A DNA stretch of 64,000 bases from Siphonodentalium dalli (GCA_032622095.1 CP136068.1:10209729-10273728); one strand, 5' to 3'; numbered from the stretch's first letter, positions 18,674 through 30,961 are shown. Notes: generated by a model from the letters alone, not told the origin. Program-made: numbers and translations.

Positions 18674-20667
18674 GTCAGCAAAGAGTTATCCTGCACCATT
18701 GTACATATTTTAATTTGTGTTTTCTTATACATGTCATAATTGTTCATTTCTTCATGTATTACCCTGAGTGGGGAGGGGCTGGCTGGTTTTGGTTGATTCC
18801 AATGCAAATTTTCCAAGAAATTGTAAAAATGAGTTGAAATCAAGTCTTGTTAAACAAACAAGTTTATAACTATAATTTCCTTTTAGGTATGTGAATATAC
18901 CTGACCTTGGGTTGAGCTGGTGTGCCTATTTTGTATAATTAATTCTGGATCCAACGCCCATGACCAATTTTATGTCAAAGACTTAAAATTTAAACAAGGG
19001 GGGGGGGGGGGTAACAATCGAGATACAAATCTAATAGTTTACCAAATTCCAGGTTTAAATAAATGCACACATTACCTATATTGAACCAGCTCTTATCTGA
19101 TTTCTCAAAAAAATTACATTATAATGACTGAGCATGGCTCAACACGAAGGTCCCCGGCCAAAACCGACCAACACCCCCCCCCCCCCCACCCAATAAGATT
19201 GCGAAACACCCATATGTTGAAACAGCCATGATCTGTTTACAAGCCACACATACCTATTAGCTAACTTGGCAAAAATAAATATCTCCTCATGTAACTTCCA
19301 GGTCACCGGGGATGGGAGTCGGATTCCAAAATGAGAATCTCAACACAGCTGATTCTATTTGACAAATAGCTCATATAATATATGTTGCACACTTGTATTG
19401 AGATTCCGACTCAAAATTCGACCGCTTCCTCAATATAGACTGATATACAGCCCATGATTCGTGTGTCTTAACATGTAAATCCTATGCAAGCCTAAGCTTA
19501 ATTTCTTTTAAAATGATGCACACTCACTTATCATATACGCATATATACCTCGATTGAAAAGAGTATAAGTCCACAAGTATGTAAAAATCCACAAATACAA
19601 ATGACACAGAACCGACGATCTCAATATACCTCCAAGTTTGTATGACCTGAATCCAAAATAGGCCACCAACCACATGATCCTAGCTTGAACGCAAACTCAC
19701 ACAGCATGGGTATTTGTGTATTTCACTTGTCTAGCGACCCAATTATCATCAAAGCCTTTGTAAACTCATCATGAACAAAGATCACTTCTGGATATAGTAG
19801 TTACATGACCAACACTGGAATGTAACATGTTATTTATTTTTTACTATGCCCCATGCCCCCCCCCCCCACATATAACCCATCGTTACTGCTTAAAAAAACA
19901 TATATTTGAATACAATATGCGACATGTTTCAAATAAGGCTAATATTACACGACTGAAAAGTTCTTATTACTCTCCCCTTCTTAAAATGAAAAATCGTAAA
20001 GGGAGTTGAGGCTATTATAATTGTTACGTTTGGCATGACAAAACGTTTGTCTGAACTTCAACAACAGCCCTCTATACCCGTTGCAAAATATCCTGCCTAC
20101 AAGTCTCCCATTCGATATTCCAATAATAGCTCTAAATGTTGGAGATTAAAGATACACACGGTGTTCATAATCACCAATTAAAAAAAAAAATGAAACTGCT
20201 TGAAATTGTGAGTGTGCATGAACACATTGTGGCTCTAGTCTGCTACAGACTTAGATTATATATGATATTCGTGTAGACAATATATTTGCCCCATTTCCAA
20301 ATGATTGACATTATCACTTAAAATACAAACCATTATTAAATAACAATATGGCTAATTTTTATTCCAAATAGCATAACTGACCATAATATTCTCGGTCACA
20401 CAGGGCGGTCTCTTTGATCGTCGTCATGGTAGTCTTCTACCGGATTGTATTTATTATTGTTTTTGTGTATGCATGTATGTTGAATGTATGTTTTGCAATA
20501 TGTTTTCGCTGTTCGACTGAAATCGGTGGTATAACTATATGTAAGGGTCTACTCACATATATACAATACCTATGTAATCATTTCTGTAATGGTATCTGGA
20601 TAGCTCAACCTGGTCGAGTGTCTTGTCGTCTGCGTGCCTATATCATGATCAAATGTCTATAAAAATT
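18674..20667 (+). other. Long ORF1-ORF2 interval of the LINE
   Basis: About 2 kb without a supported ORF, far longer than the usual L1/Tx1 linker. It contains homopolymer runs (G near 19000, C near 19175 and 19855) and a small inverted pair (GGAGTCGGATTCC near 19315, reversed near 19405). Parts at either end (ATTTTAATTTGTGTTTTC, and the block from about 20410) look like original LINE sequence. The middle is probably a further insertion that I could not delimit. Confidence 0.5.
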
Positions 20668-23600
20668 ATGTCTTCTAACTGCCGAGGGTTAAATCAAGCC
20701 GAAAAAACGCCGTGATGTATTCTGATACCTCAGAAATTTGAAGTCCTCAATATGCTGTCTACAAGATACCCACTTAACAACAGAGCAAGAGAAAATAATT
20801 ACAGCAGAATGGGGATATAAGATGGAAATGGCACCATATTCACCCCAGTCTCGCGGAGTGGCAATCCTCTTCAACAATAATTTTAGCTTTGAACTACACA
20901 AAAGAGTAAAAGACAAAAATGGGAATTACCTTATACTCGACATAACTATCGAGACAATCCGATTTACACTAGCTAATATTTATGGTCCAAATGATGACAA
21001 TCCTGAATTTTACAATAAAATCAATGATATTATAACCGAACTGGGAAACACACAAATTATCATCTGTGGCGACTGGAACCTAGTCCAAAACCAACAGAAA
21101 GATATCTTTAATTATGTAAACTGTAATAACCCCCGAGCAATACTAGCAGTCAGTGTCCTTGTCGACAAGCTAGAGTTAGTAGACGCATGGAGGATAAATA
21201 ATGAAAATGAAAAACGATTCACTTGGAGAAGAAAGTCACCAATAAAAATGGCAAGACTTGACTATTTTCTCATGTCTAAAGAGCTGGTAAATTTAACCGG
21301 ACAAGACGCCACCGATATATTGCCGGGTTACAGAACTGATCACTCAATTATTACTCTCAAACTTACTCTTAATAATATAAAACATGGTCAGGGTTTCTGG
21401 AAGTTCAATACTTCTCTTTTACATGACGAAAAATATATTCAACTAGTAAAAACAATTATCGAAACTATCAAAAAACGATACGACTATGTTCAAAAGAAAG
21501 TTGACAACAACGATTTTACGTGCAAAATTAGTAAACGTCTATTCTTGGATACCCTTTTACTTGAAATTAGAGGAGAAACAATAAAATATTCTTCTAAACG
21601 TAAGCGGGAACGCGAATTTCAAGAAACCGCACTTAATAAAGCCCAAGCAGAAACATTGATGGCCCTAGATCAGAGTAATTTAGATGATGTTAGAAGAGAA
21701 GAACTTATAGAAACACTACAAAAAAACGGAAGGGGTACTCTGTCAACTAAGGAAAGAAAGATCAAAAGGAGCTATGATTAGGTCCAGAGCTATTTGGGTC
21801 GAAGATGGGGAAAAACCAACAAAATATTTTCTCAATCTTGAAAAACGGAATTGCATATCAAAAACCCTGACCAATCTTACAAAATTAAATGGGGATAGTC
21901 TTACAAACCAAAACGATATCTTAGAAGAGACTCGTAATTTTTACCAGACACTATACTCTTCAAAACCAATCAATAGCTACCACACCGACAATGTGTTTTC
22001 TGATTTGGACAACCCCACCCTTTCACCAATGTCTGCGCAACATATTGAAGGTCCCATAACTCTAAATGAACTTACAACAGCTTTGAAGAAATCTAAAAAT
22101 GGCAAATCTAGTAGCCTAGATGGTTATCAGTATGAATTTTGGAAATTCTTTTGGTCAGATTTAGGTCAAATTCTATGTGAATCACTAAACGAATCCTTTG
22201 ACGCTGGAGAATTGTCCATCACACAAAAACAAGGCCTGATTACAATCATTCCAAAGAAAGTCAACGATCGCCAACTTTTAAAGAACTGGAGACCAATAAC
22301 CTTATTAAACTGTACCTATAAATTAGCATCATCGTGTATTGCCGAAAGATTAAAAACCGTACTACCAAACATTATCAATCCTGATCAGACTGGATTCCTA
22401 AAAGGCAGATATATCGGCGACAATACAAGGCTAATATATGACATTATTTATAAAACGAAAATAAAAAATAAGTCAGGGCTTCTTCTTCTCGTTGACTTTG
22501 AAAAGGCATTTGATTCTGTGTCATGGAAATTTCTACATAAATGCCTTGATATGTTTAATTTCGGTGACTCGATTAAAAAATGGATCTCAGTGTTCTATAA
22601 AAATATAAATTCTTCCGTTCTCGTTAATGGGCATATATCACAAAATGTTATTATTTCTCGAGGCTGTCGACAGGGAGAACCAATTTCACCCTATATTTTT
22701 TTAATATGCGCGGAAGTGCTAGCACTCATGGTTAGAAATAATAGAAATATTAAAGGTATAACCCTCGGTGGTGAAGAATACAGATTAACCCAATACGCAG
22801 ACGACACGACACTCATCCTGGACGGCAATGAAACAAGTGTAGGAGAAGCATATCACATTCTTGACGTTTTCGCACAAATTTCTGGTTTATGGATCAACCC
22901 TAGTAAATGTCAGGCGTCGTGGATTGGTTGTTATACAGGGCGAAGTGACCATATATGCCCAGACCTCAATATAAAATTTTCAGATTCTTTCGACCTACTT
23001 GGTATCCGCTTTAATACAAACTTAAACTTAATGTCAGATAATTACGAAAAAAAATTCGACGACATAACAAGATCCATTGAAATTTGGAAGCACAGATTAC
23101 TTACCCCGCTAGGTAGAATAACGGTGATTAAATCTCTCATACTCCCCAAACTTACTCACCTATTCATATCGCTCCCCAACCCAGAACCACACTTTGTACA
23201 TAGACTAGAATCATTGTTTTTTAACTTTGTGTGGGGCAGCAAGCGTGACCGAGTCAAGAGAAAACTGTTATGCCAAGAATATAAACAAGGTGGCCTCAAG
23301 ATGGTAGATATTAAAAACTTCATCACTTCCATGAAAATAACATGGATCAGGCGTTTAGTGAACAAAAGCTCTAAATGGACCCCGTTGACAGAACTCCCTA
23401 TTCTTAAAGACCCTTTTTTCCTCACCTATCATTATTCGTATTTTTACAGTAAAGCGAAAAAGGTTCAAAATCATTTTTGGCGCGACGTACTTATAGCATG
23501 GGCAAATTTCCTAGAAAAAAATATTAGAAATGTAAACATATCTACATGCACTCTCTGGAACAATGCCAATATAAAAATGAATGGAAGCCCTATCAATTGT

Positions 23601-24443
23601 GCTGCATGGCGCAAGGAGGAAATATATTTTGTACACGATCTGTTACAAGAAAGCGGCAATTTCCATACGACTGAAACGATATACTCAACTTACAAAATAC
23701 GTACAAACTTCCTTATCTTAAATAGTATCCGACGACAGCTTATCTTTTACTCAAACAAAATCTCAAAACCCATTGTCCGAAGCCCGATGCCCACCCTCCC
23801 AGATAATTTTGTGACCCTACTCAGAAATCCTCGCGGAGGACGCGATTTCTATGACATATTAAACCACGATTGCCATGTACCCACTTCCCATGCAAAATGG
23901 CAAATAGAAATAGGCGAAGAAGAAATTGACTGGAATATATTCAATAAACTACCATTTTCCACGACGCCTGACACAAAGCTTCAATGGCTTCAGTATAGAA
24001 TTAACTCTAGAATTATATCAACTTATAGCTTCCTGAAAATAGCCAAAATTCGACAAGATGATACATGCGTGCGTTGCAAAGACAAGAAGGAAAGCATATC
24101 ACATATATTTTGGGAATGTGAACACGTTCAAACCTTTCTGACAGACATACATTCATGGGGTAACCGAAACAACGTCAAATTGCAAGCGACTAAACGAATA
24201 ATGATAATTGGGTCCCGCTGTGTAAATGACAATTTTACCAGTAATTTATTCTGGCTCTTAGTAAAACAATATATCTATAGAACAAAATTCACACCAGAAA
24301 AATTAACAATTTCGTCATTCCAAGGAGATTTACGCTTTCGATATAAATGTGAACAATATAATGCACGCCGTGAATTTAAATTGGAAGAGTTCGAAAAAGA
24401 CTGGTTCTTGTTCAAATTTGCCGTGAAAGAAAATGCACAATAA
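20668..24443 (+). pseudogene. LINE ORF2: APE endonuclease, reverse transcriptase, zinc knuckle; three lesions
   Basis: The frame begins at ATG 20668 with the endonuclease start (MSSNCRGLNQAEK). It breaks at a six-A run (20702-20707, one base extra) and hits a TGA at 20723. It continues 20738-21781 with LQDTHLT, ANIYGPND, CGDWNLV, RLDYFLMS and TDHSIITL, the APE catalytic and binding motifs. A second single-base shift at about 21774 moves to the frame 21774-24443. There the RT motifs follow in order: GFLKGRYIGDNTR, LLLLVDFEKAFDS (motif A), SRGCRQGEPISPYIF (B), LTQYADDTTLIL (YADD box) and LLGIRFN. Near the C-terminus is a C-x2-C-x8-H-x4-C knuckle (CVRCKDKKESISHIFWEC). Without the lesions the length would be about 1,255 residues, normal for the group. 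It nicks target DNA and copies the LINE RNA into it. Confidence 0.9.
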
Positions 24444-24668
24444 TTACTCCTATCACCAGAAATGTTATTATTGCTACTATTATATTACTCCCACTATTCA
24501 TAGCCGTCCTTAGTTGGCCATGAATGAATACAAAAATGTCGACCAGAGCACATAACTAATTATTACTTCCATTGTGTATATATATACCCACATCACATGT
24601 TCTTATACTCTGTTAAAGAAACTGTATCTACTTGTTCACCACCGATAACAGCCGACCTTCACCCACGG

Positions 24669-25065
24669 GGCTAAGGCTACGTTCACACACCTCGACAAAT
24701 TGCACGCCAAATTTCCACACGATTCGTCAAATTAAAGCCAATTCCTGCACATATGAATGAAATATCTTGAATTCTTAATGTATATTATTTTAGCATTAGA
24801 ACATATGATTTTAGATACTAAACACAAATACCGATTACACAGTTGACCCTTAAAAATAGTTTTATATTGTATGTCTGAAATCTCTAAAATTCCATGATCG
24901 CATATATATTTCCAGGCTTCGAAACTGTCCAATATATAATAGACGGCAATGATTGAAAATAATACTCGTAGTTTATACTCCATTTTTAGCAAATCTTTGA
25001 CATGTAAGTCAAATGCTACGTATTCCCCTGACAAGGTATCCCGGTTCGTGAACGTGGCCTCAGTC
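24669..25065. mobile_element. MITE in the LINE 3' UTR (about 397 bp)
   Basis: The left end GGCTAAGGCTACGTTCACAC is matched in inverted orientation by GACTGAGGCCACGTTCACGA at the right end. The interior is AT-rich with no coding signal. It interrupts the LINE 3' region, so it is younger than the LINE or was carried by it. Confidence 0.5.
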
Positions 25066-25219
25066 GGGATTGTATGTAAGTTACGTATTAAAGCTGGTAT
25101 GTCTGTAGAGAGCGCAAGACAGAGCGATAGGCGTGTGTCTGCATATTAATGCATTCTTTAGATGTAACTTGTATTAGCTATGTATACGTATGTTCAAATG
25201 TTATTCAATACAAATATTT

Positions 25220-25249
25220 AAAAAAAAAAAATAATAAAAAAAAAAAAAA
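25220..25249 (+). other. A-rich tail of the LINE
   Basis: Two A-runs separated by TAAT, directly followed by the right target-site duplication. This marks the 3' end of the insertion. Confidence 0.8.
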
Positions 25250-25341
25250 TACTAATAACTAGTAACGACTGTGGCGAAGAGATCTAGTCATCGGACTTCT
25301 ACATTTTAGTTCTTTATTTACAATACGACTGCTACCGTACA
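25250..25341 (-). mobile_element. 5S-bearing LTR, 5' part
   Basis: On the minus strand the LTR starts TGTACGGTAGCAGTCGTATT at 25341 and contains TAAATAAAG (a poly(A)-like signal). It runs through GACTAGATCTCTTCGCCACA to the LINE insertion point. The segment matches the first copy of the second element (TCTAGATTTCTTGGACACGG at 44734-44753). Joined to 17940-18081 it gives an LTR of about 230 bp, TGT...ACA bounded. Confidence 0.6.
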
Positions 25342-25435
25342 CTACCCCCCACTCTCACAATCTACCCCAAGTCCTCCCCCAGAGTGGTCGCATCATGACA
25401 CAGCATGAGAGGAGCGGACGAGCCCCAGTGTAACA
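25342..25435 (-). mobile_element. Internal region of the 5S-LTR element: polypurine tract and primer-binding site
   Basis: Minus strand, starting at the 5' side: a terminal TGTTACA (25435-25429), one spacer base, then TGGGGCTCGTCCG. This resembles the tRNA-Pro primer-binding site TGGGGGCTCGTCCGG. About 50 bp of interior follow (GTCATGATGCGACC, also in the second element). A polypurine run GAGAGTGGGGGGTAG abuts the LTR start. No protein-coding capacity: a miniature (TRIM-like) LTR element whose 5' LTR is lost. Confidence 0.6.
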
Positions 25436-26383
25436 GAACTATCAGGGTGAGTAATACATTCAACTCTCATTAAAAGTACTAATTGCACATTGAAGTAGAG
25501 ATATTTTGCTTATTGGAAAGAAGCGCCAATTATGTATCGAACAAGTAACTTCACAGACTTTTTGCATAGAAAACAGAGGTCCCTTTTTTCTCATTTGTGC
25601 GCTGTAACACACGTGACAGTCATATACCAGCATGGTACACTTATACATTTACTACACAGCCTTAAGTTCCGATCGCATAGTTATGATGGGGTCATTATCT
25701 CGACTATGCAGTGAATTATTTTATATTATATTGAATGCACACCAAATGCTGCTTGAAAATATCACCAACATTTCGTGCAAAATGTAACACACGTGGCATG
25801 GAATGGCCCACATATGTTATTAAAAAATGTGCTAAAGGGTACACAGGATTTGCTATCCGCGACCCCAACTATGTTCCATAATGTATGGGGGCAATTGGCA
25901 GTTTGTTTTCAGTTCATTTTCATTGTAAATGTGAACAGTTATTCTCTAGCATAAATTGCAGCACTCTTAATTTACATTGTTTGGCTTTGGCATGTGCTAC
26001 GGCAACCCTTTGTCTTGGCCCAGTTTGCTTCAGCATTGCTGATTACCGTAACCAATTATGAGTACCGTTACTGAAATTGTGACATAAAGTCATTTGGAAT
26101 GAGAATTCAAAACGTGTGGGCAAAATATGGCATTAGATTCGACAGCACCCAATGTTTATGTTTTCAAAATGAGAGGTAATATTGACAATTGCATGTGAAA
26201 CTCCACGGTGTCAGAGTAAACCCCTACGCAGGCTAAACTTTTGACCTCCTGCTCGCATTAACGTTTTACTTTATCGATGTATGGTATGTTTGGAAAGATG
26301 TCTTTAATCGAGTTACTGTATATGGATTTGCTGCTTTTTTCATCAAAACACGTCATTGGTAGAGTGTCCCATATAGGGTCCGT
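25436..26383. other. Intergenic; one dispersed repeat at 25978-26065
   Basis: No gene seen. The segment TTGTTTGGCTTTGGCA...CAGTTTGCTTCAGCA...CCAATTATGA recurs at 44608-44700, where it directly precedes the second 5S-LTR element. Confidence 0.5.
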
Positions 26384-27224
26384 GACTACCGGCCCCGTTT
26401 CACCCCGAGACAACCCGGCCCAACCCACCCGCCTAAAATTAATTAGGGGTAATTAGTGGCTAATTAGGAGGTGGGAGGGGATTATGAGATGTTTGTTTAA
26501 CGAAACTGTGTTGTTCTTTATAGATTTGTATTTGATGTAACAATAAATACACATGTAATATAATATAACTTATGAACACAAAAATGTATCAACGATAATA
26601 TGTTTATTCGAGTTTAATGAACGAAGTTTAAAAACAAAAATTAAAAACGGAATGAACGGAACGAAGTATATAATATGAATAAAACAAAATTTAATAAGGA
26701 AATTTAACGAAATGAAAAGAACGAATCGTGTAATGAACGAATGCATCCCTCGTTTGGCATGGAAGTACTGGACGTGGTCGATTCCAGTGCCACATAGTCG
26801 GTGTTGCCAGCAGCCACACACATCACACTCAACGGCATGTTGCTTTGGTCGCACCTCCAATTCGCAGTGAATGCAAGGAAACATGATTGCAGAATGAAGA
26901 TAACCCAAAATAAAGAGTTAAAATACCAAGTTCCGTCGGCATCGTTCAAAGGCTGTTTGTATACTCACCTCCAGTTAACATCAGTGAGATGAATCCCGAT
27001 CACTAAGTGTTGTGATAACACACTGTGATAATGAACCATTTGCATCTTGACATAATTAATGAATAAACACATGTTTTGTTGGACAAAATCTTTAATAATA
27101 TATCATCAAAGCACATAAAAGAACATAATTACTATTAACAATTTCTGGACAACCCACCCGTATTTATCTGGACGACTCGCCCCGAAAACAGCAGTAGGGC
27201 GGGTTGTCACAGGGGCAGATAGTC
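26384..27224. mobile_element. Possible inverted-terminal element enclosing a zinc-finger fragment
   Basis: The left end GACTACCGGCCCC...GACAACCCGGCC resembles the inverted right end (GACTATCTGCCCC...GACAACCCGCCC) imperfectly, with a gap. The interior holds a zinc-finger remnant. Weak but worth testing. Confidence 0.3.
26747..26881 (-). pseudogene. PHD-like zinc-finger fragment
   Basis: Minus-strand codons give FPCIHCELEVRPKQHAVECD, then VCGCWQHRLCGTGI. This is C-x2-C-x11-C-x2-C-x4-H-x2-C, the first six ligands of a PHD-type finger. The final Cys pair is missing, because the frame runs into unrelated hydrophobic sequence after about residue 54. Similar fingers occur in transposon-derived proteins with MULE or FLYWCH domains (family knowledge). 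No other exon was found, so this is a decayed fragment or a single isolated exon. Confidence 0.5.
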
Positions 27225-28229
27225 CTGTTCCCTGTTTTGTTTTGGTTGTTTGTTCTATAGTTATTCGTCTTTGTTTATTTGAAAATGCTGATTTTTGGGT
27301 CCATCTGTCTGAGTATAGCAGTCATAAGTTATAGATATGCCCACACTAGGCGGTATGCCACAATGGGTTATGCACCGGACGACAGTCCATCTCTTGTTCT
27401 ATATGCCTTGCATATTATCATATTATATGGTACATTGGGTCCTTGGGGGACTGTGATTCAGATTTGTTCAAATGAGGTAACGGGTCGAATGTGGGCGGAG
27501 CCAGTGACTTAACTCCAAAAAAAAAATTGTTTTGTTAAATTCAGATTTTTGGAATTTTCACCTAGCTCAATTTAACAAACAGAAACATTATTTTTTAAAC
27601 ATGTTATAAAATTTGAAAAAAAAAGTGACAGCATTATAATATCGGCAGAGTTCTGAAACTTTAATCTTTAATGAAATTACAGAAATATTCCATTACCAAC
27701 CCGCCCCCCCCCCCCCCAAATGACCCAAACCCACCCCCCCACCCTGCACTCAACCAAAATCCTTTCCAACCGATATCATCTCCAACTTCCAACTTTTAAT
27801 ACCTGTTCTATCCACAAGCAGATATATCTCTACAGATAGACAGAGATAGAGAGAGACACCCGTGTAGGTCATTAATCTAGATTAGAATAATATATGTCAT
27901 TTGGCAGCCTTGTGTGTAAACAACACTGCTAGAAATTAAAACAAACTGCCTGAATTTAGTGTGTCTGACATTTGCAGAATTAGGTCCTCAGAGAATTTAG
28001 TGTTGCTACCCTGTATAGCAGGCTAGCATCACCAAATACACCCTCCAGTGACCTAATTCTGCATCATCTTCTGGGAAGTATCTTAAGTATCAAATTGAAA
28101 TTTTGTTTTAGTTACTTTTTGACTTGCCCTTCTGTTCAGTTTCTATGTCCCCCTAATTTGCAGAAGATAAAATACATAATTGAGGTACTCTATGGGTGTG
28201 CATTACAAACTTCAACTGTAGAACTTCAA
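27225..28229. other. Intergenic; C-rich run near 27703-27740
   Basis: Small frames only. Low-complexity ccccccc, then paired A-rich sequence. GAATTTAGTGT words repeat near 27953 and 27995. Confidence 0.4.
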
Positions 28230-30250
28230 TCTGAATAATGTGGCATCTCCTGCACAGATGCATATACTATCCATGGTCATAAAAAGGGAACTAGTGCCTT
28301 TGTAGTGGTTACAGGGGCCTGCTTCTCTCATGTGGTGGGCCTACATGTACATGTATATAGACTAGAAAATTGAATAAAAACATATTTCCTAATGCATATC
28401 AGCATACCTACCCCATGATTGTGTGCCTCAACCCGGAGCTCTAGTGTATTTGATAAAGGGACACCTCCTGCACAGATATATACAAGTTCCAAGGTCATAC
28501 AAGGGAAATGAGGGGTCCATGGGGGCTTGCTTCCCTCATGCATGTATGGTGTACTTATTGACTTACATGGACCTAATTCTGCTTAGGCATCATCTTCTGG
28601 GAAGTATCTTATGTATCAAATTGAAATTTTGTTTTAGTTACTTTTTCACATTCACCCTAATTTGCAGAAGATAAAATTCATAATTCAGGTGCTCAATGGG
28701 TGTGCATTACAAATTTCAACTGTAGAACTTCAATCTGAATACTGTGGCATCTCCTGCACAGAGGCATATAATATCCATGGTCATAAAGGGAATTAGTGGT
28801 TACAGGGGCCTGCTTCCCTCATGTGGTGGGCCTATATAGACTCGAACATTGAAGAAAAACATATTTACTAATGCATATCAGCATCTGTGCCCCATGAATG
28901 TGTCTCCACCCGGAGCTCTAGTGTATTTGATAAAATGGACATCTCCTGCACATATATATACAAGTTCTATGGTCATAAAAAGGGAATTAGGGTCCCTCTG
29001 GGCTTGCTTTTCTCATATGGTGTACTTATTGACTTAACATTGGGTAAAACACGTATTTTCATGTCACCAGCATCCCTGCCCCATGCAAGTATGTCTCCAT
29101 CCTGGATATCTAGTGTATTTGAATAAAGGGGCATCTTCTGCACAGATACATACAATATTCATGGTCATAAAAAGGGCATTAGGGGTTACAGGGGGGCTGC
29201 TTCCCTCATGTGGTGGGCCTATATAGACTCGAAAATTGAAGAAAAACATATTTCCTAATGCATATCAGCATACTTGCCCCATGAATGTGTGTATCCACCC
29301 AGAGCTCTAGTGTATTTTCTAAGAGGAACATCTCCTGCAGAGATATATACAAGTTCCGTGGTCATAAAAATGGAATTAGGGGTCCCTGGGGGCTTGCTTC
29401 CCTCGTGGTGTACATATTGACTTAAAATTGGGTAAAAACTCCTATTTTCATATCACCATTCCTGCCCCATTCAAGTATGTCTCCATCCTGGAACTCTAGT
29501 GTATTTGAATAAAGGGCCTCTCCTGCACAGATATTTACAATAACCATGGTCATAAAAAAGGAATTAAGGGCTACATGGGGCCTGCTTCCCTCGTGTGGTG
29601 GGCCTATATAGACTCGAAAATTGAAGAAAAAACATATTTCCTAATGCATATCAGCATCACTGCCCATGAATGTTTATCCCCACCCGGAGCTTTAGTGTTT
29701 TTGGTAAAAGGGAAATCTCTTGCACATATATAATTATACAAGTTCCATGGTCATAAAAAGGGAATTAGGGATCCATGGGGGCTTGCTTCCTTCATATGGT
29801 GTACATCTTTCAGATGAAAGGAAACAAGCCATATTTCGACTAAATCCTGAAAAGTTACCCTTAATTCTGCTGTGGTTAAGGAGTCGAATACTTAGGGCAT
29901 TACTGTACTTATTGACTTAAAATTGGGTAAAAACCCATATGTTGATGGCATCAGCATCCCTGCCCCATGCAAGTATGTCTCCATTCTGGAACTCTAGTGT
30001 ATTGTAATAAAGGGGCATCTCCTGCACATATACATACAACATCCATGGTCATAAAAAGGGAATTGGGGGTTACAGAGGGCCTGCTTCCCTCATGTGGTGG
30101 GCCTATATAGACTCGAAAATGGAAGAAAAAAACATATGTCCTAATGCATATCAGCATCCCTGCCCCATGAATGTTTGTCTCCACCCGGAGCTCTAGTGTA
30201 TTTGATAAAAGGGACATATCCTGCACAGATATATACAAGTTCCATACATG
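28230..30250 (+). repeat. Satellite with alternating A/B monomers (about 390-bp higher-order unit)
   Basis: TCTCCTGCACAGAT-type words recur about ten times, at intervals of mostly 189-203 bp. Monomer type A carries CATGTGGTGGGCCTATATAG. Type B carries TATGGTGTACTTATTGACTT. From about 28750 to 30220 they alternate A-B-A-B, giving a dimeric period near 390 bp. The ORFs in this stretch are artefacts of the repeat. Confidence 0.85.
29807..29907 (+). repeat. About 100-bp insertion in a B monomer, partly shared with the virus-like element
   Basis: The first 45 bp (CTTTCAGATGAAAGGAAACA onward) match 10963-11010 in the right arm of the virus-like element with a handful of differences. The rest is unmatched. 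It explains the long 302-bp spacing at this monomer. Confidence 0.6.
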
Positions 30251-30961
30251 TATATAGTAATCTATGGAAAGTTCCTAACCAAAGGGTTGATTCAATGAAT
30301 ATTTCCAACAGTTGAAAGTATTGAAATAACAGTTAACTGTTGCAACATTCCAACCCAGTGGGTGCAAATTTATGTCCCATTTCTATTTGTGAATTCATGC
30401 ATTCGTTAGTGTCATAATATGATGATACGTAAACGTAATTTGCGCCCGCTTGTTAATCTTTCGTAGGATTTGATGATTAATTAACCATAATTACAAAAAT
30501 CATACCGGTATATGTAAATGATCATACACTCAAAAAAATTTCATTGTAATATTACGACAGAAACTGTTGGCAGGAATTGGACCATCAGTAACTGTCGTAA
30601 AATTACGAGATCAACGTAATCTGACATTTACAAATTTGATCGTATATTTACAAAATGATCGTAATATTATGACAGAAAAACTATCGTAAAATTACAACAT
30701 CATCGTAATGTGAATTTACGGTTTAATCGTAAAATTACATGGCCAACGTAATCTGAAGCTGAGAACCTGGTGTGAATTGAACTGTGGTGGGGTCTCAAGC
30801 GATCTACCCCTACACATTATAAACAAATGCCAGTAAATGACATAAGTAGCTTGAGGATGGATGTGATCCATCGAACCACAGAAAAATTCAACCAGGTCCA
30901 CAGATGCTAAATTTCTGCACTATACATCTACAATTATAGATAAACATAAATGTCCAACACC
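30251..30961. repeat. Intergenic with repeated TCGTAAAATTAC words
   Basis: Between about 30535 and 30765, words such as ATCGTAATATTA, ATCGTAAAATTAC and AACGTAATCTGA occur on both strands. This suggests a degenerate inverted-repeat element. 30770-30900 is related to 13603-13650. Confidence 0.4.

Larger units (their letters stand above)
18082..25249 (+). mobile_element. L1/Tx1-type non-LTR retrotransposon insertion, 5' truncated (7.2 kb)
   Basis: The insertion is delimited by a matching target-site duplication and a 3' A-rich tail. It contains a 5'-truncated ORF1, an unusually long 2-kb linker, an ORF2 with APE-type endonuclease, reverse transcriptase and C-terminal zinc knuckle, and a 3' UTR carrying a MITE. 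ORF2 has two frameshifts and a stop, so the copy is dead. The gene order, the ORF1 type and the style of the endonuclease and RT motifs place it in the L1/Tx1 group. Confidence 0.85.
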
